This document shows, in pieces, positions 1 through 7,460 of a DNA stretch of 13,278 bases. Numbering within the stretch: the first letter of the stretch is position 1; each line of letters opens with the position of its first letter. Under the pieces are notes generated by a model. That model made no database searches, was not told where the DNA came from, and was given only the letters and a program-made list of their open reading frames with translations. A program made the position numbers and the translations under genes. This stretch comes from Mucidula mucida (lineage: Eukaryota; Basidiomycota; Agaricomycetes; Agaricales; Physalacriaceae), in NCBI GenBank assembly GCA_015501055.1, contig JADNYV010000897.1:1-13278 (forward strand). The letters are read 5' to 3'.

Positions 1-915
1 TGGCCCGCCGTATGGACCTTTGGCGACCCATGGCCAACGCAAGGCAGATCGATATTCTCGAGGGTGTCAATGACCAAACCTTCAATCAAGCCACGCTGCA
101 CACATCAGCTGGTACGTTATTCCTCTCTTTGGAAGAAGAAATTGAATCTCGTTAACTGCCAGGTTGCACCATGCCGGCGTCCCGTTCCCAAACTGGGTAT
201 GTCCGAGTCGTCCAGGCATGTGCATATGGTGTCCTTTCTGATCCAAGCAACTATCCTTAGCGTCGCACTGCAAAACGACTGCAACGTCGCCGTCAACAGC
301 AACGCCGGCTGCGGCGTTCAGATCCAGAACACCGCAAGCTACGGGCCTCCCTTCAACGCTAACGGGGGAGGATGGTGAGCTTTAGATCCCTTTTTCTTAT
401 CACCGCCTAAATTTAGAGCGATAGGTATGCCATGGAGCGCACCTCCACGTACATCAAGATATGGTTCTGGTCGAGGAACGATGCTAGTGTCCCACCAGCC
501 GTGCGTGACGGCGATGGCAATGTGGATACGGCGAGCTGGGTACGCTTAAGTAGTTTCTCTTCCTGATACTTTATGTGCTGACACGATTCTAGGGCACTCC
601 TTTCGCCTACTTTCCCAACAATTCCTGTAACATTGCGCAGTTCTTTGGTGCGCACCATATCATCATCAACCGTGAGTCGGCGCTCCTTCGTTTCCTATCC
701 TTACTTACGCGCATATATAGTGACATTCTGTGGGGATTGGGCAAATGCCGTTTACGGCAACTTCAACTGTCCATCGACTTGTGTCGGTGAGTACTTGAAC
801 GAGAAACGCCTGACCCCACTCATCCGTGTCTCCGCTTGCAGATTATGTGAACAACAACCCGGCAGCGTTTACGAACGCCTACTTCGACTTTGCTTGGGTC
901 AAAGTCTACGCGTAG
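1..915 (+). CDS. GH16 endo-1,3(4)-beta-glucanase (laminarinase-like), C-terminal part; one apparent frameshift
   Basis: This is probably a secreted glycoside hydrolase family 16 enzyme that cuts beta-1,3(4)-glucan. The exons read 1-111, 163-196, 261-374, 425-539, 593-671, 721-786 and 842-915, separated by GT..AG introns of 49-64 nt, and give about 197 residues ending in FDFAWVKVYA and TAG. The first exon holds WPAVWTFGDPWP followed by IDILEGVND, the region of the GH16 catalytic motif E-I-D-x-x-E. Later exons contain GCGVQ, NGGGWYAMERT, IKIWFWSR, FCGDWANAVYG and a Cys pair (NCPSTC), all usual for fungal GH16. The first 45 bases are in a different frame from the rest: one base is missing around 45-47, exactly where the first catalytic Glu codon should be (GGC-AG-ATC). 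The 5' end is outside the window. The family call is strong; the exact substrate is not determined. Confidence 0.85.
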
Positions 916-1373
916 ACGGAAACGAGCTGCGGGTTTCGGTGTAATCCTGTATCCTGTATTATTACTTTGTATTCGAAATATGTATAGAGTTGTTTATGAC
1001 CTGATCAATGATGTCGATGTCTCTCGACGCCTACTCCTTCATTGCTCGTTAGTCGAAGAGGTGTACAAGCGGTTATTCGACCTTGCTACGTTGACAACTT
1101 ATCTCTATTAATCGACTATATCGACTCTCTGAGTACGTTTGGTTTTTTATCATCGACGAGCTCAACAAGAAAGGCGCACGCCATCGTACCGTGGCTATAA
1201 CTCTGAGAAGCCTTGTCTTATAAACTACGGGTTAGTTGTATTCCTTCTTTCGAATCGTACTACTTCGCGAGTAGCATTGACTGGAGAACGAACGATTCCA
1301 TCAACATGGTTCTTAACTTCATTTGCATCGTCATGCGTACACATTGAAAATCGTGGTACAATATTCCAAGTTA
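916..1373. other. Tail-to-tail spacer between GH16 and sedolisin genes
   Basis: These 458 bases separate two convergent genes and should hold both 3' untranslated regions. The only pattern I noticed is a short AT-rich stretch with a doubled TCCTGTAT near 945-959. Small open frames here have no recognisable protein features. Confidence 0.6.
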
Positions 1374-3640
1374 TTACAAGCCGGCAGCAGAGAGCATCGC
1401 CGCAAAGTTTGGCGTCCCGAGACCGGTGACCTAGGCTCCTTGTTAGTTTCAGGGCAGGCAGGATAGTGTTCAGACATACAGGATCCCCTGTTGAAGAAAA
1501 TAACATGAGATTCGATGTGTACTCGAAAACGAAAGAGAGACTCACATCCGGCTCTTGCTGGGAAGCCATTGGTGCCACCTTTGAAATGGGTCAATATTAC
1601 AGCGGTGAAAGAGCAGATTGATACTTGCATCCGGGGTTGTTGCCGCTCGTGATATCGAAGAAAGCCTGAGGATTCGCGTACAGGCTGGACGAAAGATTAG
1701 TCGTGTCTTCTAACTCAAGCGGGAAGCATACGAACAATGGATTGAGGAATCCAAGCACAGGTCGTCCAGCAGCGATAAGACGGTCGTTGATCAACGAGAT
1801 GACACTAGCAAAGATCGGACTGGAGCAGGACGTTCCAGCAACCAAACCTGCTTGACCTCCTACGACAATCTCAACATTCTGGCCTTGCGCCGCGATATCC
1901 GGGAATGCGCGACCAGCTGCGTTGAAGCGTCCAGAGTTGGTGTTGCCGAGGGCCGCCAGGTAGGAAGTGACAGCGGCATCTTGGAAGGAAGGCCGGGTGA
2001 ACACTCGAGAGAACCCACCACTGCTGAACGTTGCGGCGACTTCTGGGTTGATACCTCTGGTCGCGCCGACAGAGGTATGGAAAGCGCAGCCTCCTGGGAA
2101 GGCGGGAATAAAGGTCGTGCATGATTGGCCTAAGTAAATGTCAATATTGAATGTATACTAGTAAGACTTTTGGGACACTGACTTTGGCCACCAGAAACAC
2201 CCCCGTCACCTGAACGACTTGAGGATTGACCATAAAATAAACGAGGTCCACATACCAGAAGCAAATAAAATAGATACTCCGCGAGCGCCGAGAGCCATGT
2301 ACGCATTACATAGGCGACTAGTGTCGTTAACATCAGAGCCGGGTATGAGTGATGAATTTCGCCACTTACGTTGCAGTCGCAGCGGGCAGATCGGTCTCGT
2401 CAAACCCATAACTGGTCGTCAAGACCTGGACATCATTTAACGATGGGATAACGTGGAAAACGAAATGCCTTACCTGTGGAGGAGCAGACTGCGCATTCAA
2501 GAAGTTGATGATATCCAAGAAACCATCAACACCGTCGGTAGTCCTATCACCAACAGACACGAACACGGTCGGTACACCAGTTGCAACGCCGACAGTGTAT
2601 TGAATATCTAAGTTCTGGGGCACGGTTCAGTAATGCGGACTCGACAACCGAGGGAGATATTTACAGCCTCGATACCAGCCTGATTCGCGCCTTGAGGATT
2701 CTGACCGCCATCCAGAGTTTGAAGAGTAAAAGTAGTAGCAGATGACATATCAGGTCTTAACGCGCTGAGGAAAGTTCTTAGATCGGCTTGCTGTGAGCTT
2801 CTCAGTAACTTCACATGTCAATGGATACGCCATCTACTCACGTTCGCAAACTGGTCAATGAACCCGGAGACACCAAGTCGGTTCGATGACTGTGTGGCGC
2901 GGGTGGTCGGAATGCCATAGAGTGCTTCTAAGCAGGCTGGGGTCACAGTAGATGCGCACGATGCTGGTGCCGGAAGCGCTCGGTCCGTGATATTCGACGC
3001 TCCTGGAATAGGAATAGACATAATGGGCGTCGGGCCGCCAAACCTCTGCTTCGCGAATGACGTCGTCGGGTGGACAACTTCGATATGCGGGAGAAGGTCG
3101 GCAGGAATGGAATAAGCCAGTGTCCGGATCACTCGTTCACCGGTTGGGGTGTGAACAAAGTTGTCGAAATTAGCATCGAGGAGCGAGCTCGCCTGGCTCA
3201 CGGGAATTGTAAAAGTAAGCCAGTCGTCGAAAGCACCGCTAGTCTTCACGTCCGAGATACCATTATCAGATAGCCATTCGGTCACCAGAGCCACACTCTC
3301 GGTGTTGGTGCTGCGAAAGCTTTGACCTAGGAGCTCGTGAGTACTCTACCGAGAGGTTGGTAAATGCCACTAACTTCGTCAAAGCTCAAGTGCTGTCCGT
3401 AGAGGGCGCTATCTGGCTCGCTGACGGCGAGCGTCGCCTTCTCGAGACCATCGATGTCCTTCGGGTAATACCGATGCGAAAGTTCAGAGTCGTGTCCATA
3501 GCGGCAGGTTCAGCCTTCACAAAAGTGTCGGGTGCTGCACCGCGCTCGTCGTGGATGGCCATAGCACGACGCGTAGGACTCCCATTCGCAGCAGAGGATA
3601 AAGCCAGCAAGGCAATACTGAGAGACGAGAGCCCAAACAT
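1374..3640 (-). CDS. Sedolisin-family tripeptidyl-peptidase (peptidase S53), secreted; two apparent frameshifts
   Basis: This is a serine-carboxyl protease that should remove tripeptides from protein N-termini at acid pH outside the cell. Exons on the minus strand, in order: 3375-3640, 2842-3326, 2665-2790, 2474-2614, 2370-2425, 2256-2317, 2183-2209, 1736-2129, 1629-1684, 1546-1578, 1480-1487, 1374-1430, for about 570 residues, normal for the family. There is an N-terminal signal peptide (MFGLSSLSIALLALSSAANG), a pro-domain (about 25-200), the catalytic Glu/Asp pair in GIEANLDIQY (about 292 and 296), SYGFDE, FASGDGG, and the catalytic Ser in AGTSCSSP (about 489). The calcium-site Asp residues appear in DITSGNNPGC and AGWDPVTGLG. 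The start is the first ATG after the TATA box; upstream in-frame codons include only TTG. One base is missing near 3458-3459 and another near 3300-3301, both in the pro-domain, so the gene as written cannot make full protein. One intron is GC-AG and one exon is 8 nt. Confidence 0.88.
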
Positions 3641-3692
3641 GTTGAGAGATAGCACCAAGAGATGGCACGACGTTATCGAGAACTTTTAGACC

Positions 3693-3699
3693 TTTTATA
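3693..3699 (-). promoter_or_regulatory. TATA box of the sedolisin gene
   Basis: TATAAAA reads on the minus strand within GTATAAAAGG. It lies about 53 bp upstream of the proposed ATG at 3640, a suitable distance for a short fungal 5' leader. Confidence 0.6.
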
Positions 3700-4469
3700 C
3701 ATGGCATGGTGAACTGTTGCGAAGCGTGTCTATTTTCTCCAGAGAAAGATCAGCAGGAAAGCATCAACGATAAGTAATAATAGCCTACTCAAGACGTACA
3801 CCATGCAAGGCTGTACACCGTGTAGTCCAGGTCCCTACGAGCACGGTATCGCAAGGTCGTCGGGAGTTCTCGTGATTAGTGTGGGAGTCGCGTTCCGCGC
3901 GCCTCTGAGAAAATACAGCAATTGGCGGAATACCATGCGGCTGTTATCTGTGAAAGAAGATAGTCTGCATCAGGAAGCGTATGGTCATCAGCCAGCTTCG
4001 TACCAGCCGGCGCATAGTAGCTTGTGCTCCGGGCTGTAAGTAATGATAGTGGTCCATTCTGAACTGTTGGCCGTGGTAGTATTCCCACGTCGTCCCAGTC
4101 AGAAGTCCTTGTTTACCATGTATGATTAATGTTCCGATGACTAGAATACCGCGAGGTCGTCCTAGACTTGACAGTTCTTACAAAGGTGACCATGCTACCA
4201 AAAATCAGTCTTCGCATGGCGGCAGGCGACTACGATAAATAACATAAGTGTGCTTGAATAAGAGCGTACCTAACAGGGGATTTGACCTCGCGGTCCGTCT
4301 TTGACTCCTGTTGAGAACATCACCGGTGGTGGTTGCCGCGAAAGTTCTCTATAGAGGGTCGCGTGAGAAATGAGCGCCGCCACGTGGCCCGACAGCAAAC
4401 TGACAATGAGCTTGATTGAAGCTGGCTGAAGAGAGGATTGATAAAATACACTCATGGCTACCAGCCGCG
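3700..4469. other. Intergenic region without a recognised gene
   Basis: This stretch runs from the sedolisin promoter to the FET3 stop codon. Short open frames exist on both strands (the longest about 78 codons), but none shows a family motif, a plausible intron chain or a conserved block. It should contain the upstream control region of the protease and the FET3 3' untranslated region. I see no tRNA, repeat array or transposon ends here. Confidence 0.5.
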
Positions 4470-6888
4470 TCACGTTTCTACACGTTTGGGACGTAGTAAT
4501 CCAAACAATCTCCCCTTCTTCTCTTTAGCGCTGATTTGCTCCCTTACTTCGTGCTCAATCTCCTCGTCTGTCAAACCTCCGCCCATAGAATACCACACCA
4601 CCGACAGCATGCCAAGAAGTGCTGTGAGCACACATCTGAGAGGCAAAGCCGTCAGCGAATACATTTCAATCTATAACGAGACTCATACCCTGCCATAGCA
4701 CCAATACCCTTGGGATGCCAGCCCAACTTCTGGGGGTAAGGACCCAAGGTCAAGCCACTCAAGTCGGTAGCTTCTGCATGCCCAGCAGCATTCCCAGAAT
4801 ACGGATCGTTCAGCACCTGACAGTTGTCATACATCTTCTGTGGAACTCTGCCGGTACTTCGCTCTTGTGCAATGAGCGGTGCTTCAATTAGCTGAATCGC
4901 GAGTCCGACTTCAAGATGCCATTCGATATGACCTGCGGAATGGACGAATGACATATACAAGCTGCAAATAATGCGTCACTGACAATGCAGGAACCACGCC
5001 CCGGGATTGTCGGCTATGACGCGCAATGTTGCTGAGCCACCTGATGGGACGTGAACCGTATCTCTGCGGATTGGGTTGACTTGGCCTTCTTGGATGGGTG
5101 GGTTGAGTATAGGATCGTCAGAGGTGTAGTCGTCAGAACGCCCAACGATCCATGGAGCGTGTCCGTGAAGATGACTGTAAGGAAACACGTTTAGGACATC
5201 GGTGACGCGCAACCGGCAAGGACGCGACTCACAAGGGATGTTTGCCTGCATCGCCGTTCTTGATAACGATGTCAACGACTTCAAGGTGATCAACCACAAA
5301 ACTCAGGGGACCATAGGCCGACTGTACTGTAGCGTTGTTGCCCAGACTGAGCTCGCTGAATATCGCTGGCACCTTGGGCGAATTATAGGTTATTTGGTTG
5401 AACATGGCGTGGTTTGTGCCGTCGTCCATCGTGTCAAATATGACTTCTAATTCTATCGTCTTGGTAGACTCTGGTGGGGATTGAACATCAATTGGCACAA
5501 GCGATGTGTCGTTGACGGTAACGTATTCATCGATGAAGCCCAGATTGGTCGTCGATGCAGAAGACGCGTAAATTACTGAGGAAGTTACATCTGTAGCAGT
5601 CTGTTAAAGGCGTTGGGAGAGCGAAGAGAGTGAGGTGACGTACTCGGGTTCAAAGTATCGGGCACGGTATCGAACATGTCTGTGTCCATGTTAGCGTGTA
5701 TCGCCCAATTGCTGACGTTGGTGTCGTTTCTGGCGGTAACAAGTACCGAGTACCTCTGGGCCACTGTGAGGCTGATCAGGTCGATGGGTGATTCTTCCAC
5801 GTCAATCTAACAATTCAGCTTGGCTGCAGGTACGATTATAGCAGTTGCGCTTACCCCATCGACTTCAATCTATGGAGTTACTTAGACTACAATGGTGTAG
5901 TAACTGTAACAATAAGTACTCACAATACGCATATCATGCCCATCAATCCAAAAGAAGAACATGGCAAACGCAGAGGTATTCACTACGCGAAGACGGTACG
6001 TCTTCCCTGCTTCAAAGGGGAGGCTGGCATTGTTATTAAAACCAACGGCTCCAGATGCTGTTCCCGAAAGAGGCGCCAAGTAGGTACCATTCTGCGCGAA
6101 GTAAATCAACGCCGAATCTAGTGATGATGATGGGTCAAACAGAAAGTCAGCGGGACGAGAAATTTTTTCACCTGGTACAGGTTCTGCTCCACCTGGATTC
6201 GCAATGTTGATGAATTGGTCAAGCAGGACGGAATGTTCATCATGATACCAGTCTCCCAGAACGACAGTGAACTCTGCGTCATACTCGTGGGCCTCAACGG
6301 TGGGATGTATAGTTAAAGGTCCCCGCAAACCATCGACATATTCACCCTATCGAGAAAAAGCATCATCGAGCGTACGAAGTGGGAGACTAAAGAAACTTAC
6401 CTTCGCATGAGCATGCCACCAGTAGGTTCCGTGTTGACCAGACGAGTTGATCGGAACGACATAGTCGAAACTCCCGCCAGGAGGTATACCGCTTTTTTAT
6501 ATGAATATGAGGGGCAGAAAAAGGAGGCGACCAAACTCGTACCATTCCGATACCATCAGTGCGCCGTCCATCCAGGACGTAGAATTAAAAAACATTCCAT
6601 GATGATGTATCGTCGCAAGTTTGTCCAAGGAATTCGAGACGTGAAGCACTAAAGAGTCATTCGCGGAGACATCCACAGCAGGAGGACTAGATACGATACA
6701 ATGAAAAGGTGGGTCGTCACAGGAACTTTTACTTACGGCCAAGTATTATTGACGCCAATCACTCTGCGTTCAAAGAGACCATCCGGATTGACGTTCTCCA
6801 CGTAAGTGAGGTTCCACCACTCTTCGTGGATGCCAGCAAAAACGGGAGACGCGGCGAACAGCAGCGCAAACACCATTGAGGACTTCAT
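4470..6888 (-). CDS. FET3: FET3 multicopper ferroxidase of high-affinity iron uptake
   Basis: This plasma-membrane copper oxidase oxidises Fe(II) to Fe(III), reducing oxygen to water, and hands iron to Ftr1. Exons on the minus strand: 6737-6888, 6543-6686, 6401-6491, 6172-6346, 5924-6117, 5855-5869 (15 nt), 5644-5806, 5233-5590, 4984-5174, 4689-4932, 4470-4635; all phases agree and give about 630 residues, the usual size. A signal peptide (1-18) precedes three cupredoxin domains. The copper motifs are complete: HHHG (78-81), WWHAHA (123-128), HPFHLHGH (429-436) and HCHIEWH (494-500). A C-terminal membrane segment (about 570-592, LTALLGMLSVVWYSMGGG) and a charged cytoplasmic tail mark it as Fet3 rather than laccase. 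Tyr in ITYNSPKVP and Asp in DMFDTVPD match iron-site residues of yeast Fet3. The position of yeast Glu185 is Asp here (GDWYHD). It is divergent from FTR1, 572 bp away. No frameshift or stop was found. Confidence 0.95.
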
Positions 6889-7014
6889 GGTGTGGTACAA
6901 AGGGTTCCGCCGGTACAAGACGCGTGATCTGGAGCTATAAGAGGCATTTTTCGACGCTGTACTAGCCAGATTAAAGCTCATGCCACACTTTGAATGGAGT
7001 ATTTTCAGACTGAC

Positions 7015-7023
7015 ATATCAGAT
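7015..7023 (-). promoter_or_regulatory. Near-consensus iron-GATA site ATCTGATAT
   Basis: The minus strand reads ATCTGATAT, differing from ATCWGATAA in the last base only. It lies about 130 bp upstream of the FET3 start. A simple CGATAA (plus strand, 7051-7056), matching HGATAR, lies 28 bp away. A single GATA core can occur by chance, so this is weaker than the site at 7300. Confidence 0.4.
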
Positions 7024-7285
7024 TGCGGGTTGTCGTGAGGTTGACATTGCCGATAACACGGGCCAGTTCTTTCGGTCGACTGTGTCAAGTTCAGCTGTCT
7101 CTGCCTGTCAGAAAACGACATGAACGGTGAATTCTAGGCATACCTCGGCATACGGGTGGTCAGACGAGAACGACAGCGAACGGGGACTGGGAATCAGGCA
7201 ACAGGCGACATCAATTCGACTGTTGCTCGCTGGAGGAGGCAGAGGAGTGGCAGACCGACCCTGAATCGAAAGAATTGAAAATTGC

Positions 7286-7295
7286 TATATATTTA
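7286..7295 (+). promoter_or_regulatory. TATA-like element of FTR1
   Basis: TATATATTTA on the plus strand lies about 165 bp upstream of the FTR1 ATG and 5 bp before the GATA site. The start of transcription cannot be seen from sequence, so the assignment is tentative. Confidence 0.45.
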
Positions 7296-7299
7296 GATC

Positions 7300-7308
7300 T
7301 TATCAGAT
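7300..7308 (-). promoter_or_regulatory. Iron-GATA repressor site ATCTGATAA
   Basis: The minus strand reads ATCTGATAA, a perfect match to the ATCWGATAA consensus of iron-responsive fungal GATA repressors such as Urbs1 and Sre1. The plus strand reads CTTATCAGATAG, so GATA-like cores occur on both strands. It sits 5 bp from the TATA-like tract and about 150 bp upstream of the FTR1 start. Confidence 0.7.
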
Positions 7309-7406
7309 AGCTTGCAGTGCGGATCAAGGTCTGGACTCTTCGCTCGTGCCAGTGGGCGAACCTTATTCTATCCATCACCACTTATAGTGTAGCATGAGGA
7401 ACTGCA

Positions 7407-7448
7407 ATGACCCGTCTTCTTGTATACATCCTCGACAAGAGGAACTGA
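7407..7448 (+). other. Possible upstream ORF in the FTR1 leader
   Basis: If transcription starts near the TATA-like tract, the leader contains two upstream ATGs. The one at 7407 opens a 13-codon frame ending in TGA at 7446-7448, before the main ATG. The other, at 7394, opens a frame that overlaps the FTR1 start out of frame. Both could lower translation. It is unknown whether they lie in the mature mRNA. Confidence 0.3.
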
Positions 7449-7460
7449 CTGGTGGAAGTC

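Larger units (their letters stand above)
6889..7460. promoter_or_regulatory. Shared divergent promoter of FET3 and FTR1
   Basis: These 572 bp separate the two start codons and should hold both promoters. I see three GATA-type sites (7015-7023, 7051-7056, 7300-7308) and a TATA-like tract on the FTR1 side. On the FET3 side only a weak TTATAG lies about 47 bp upstream of its ATG. In several fungi an iron-sensing GATA repressor (Fep1, Sre1, Urbs1) shuts both genes when iron is plentiful. That control is inferred from the sites. Confidence 0.75.

Noticed and set aside
1225..1630. Two long minus-strand frames at the 3' end of the sedolisin gene
   Set aside because: They run through introns; the true protein uses exons 1374-1430, 1480-1487, 1546-1578 and 1629-1684 in other frames.
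3803..4473. Several open frames of 67-86 codons between the sedolisin and FET3 genes
   Set aside because: No motif, no consistent intron chain and no resemblance to known families; kept as unexplained spacer.
6172..6346. FET3 read as one exon from 5924 to 6346 with an 18-residue insert
   Set aside because: The insert has intron ends and a branch-like site, and removing it restores the usual PVP-DSALIYF sequence, so I treat it as an intron.
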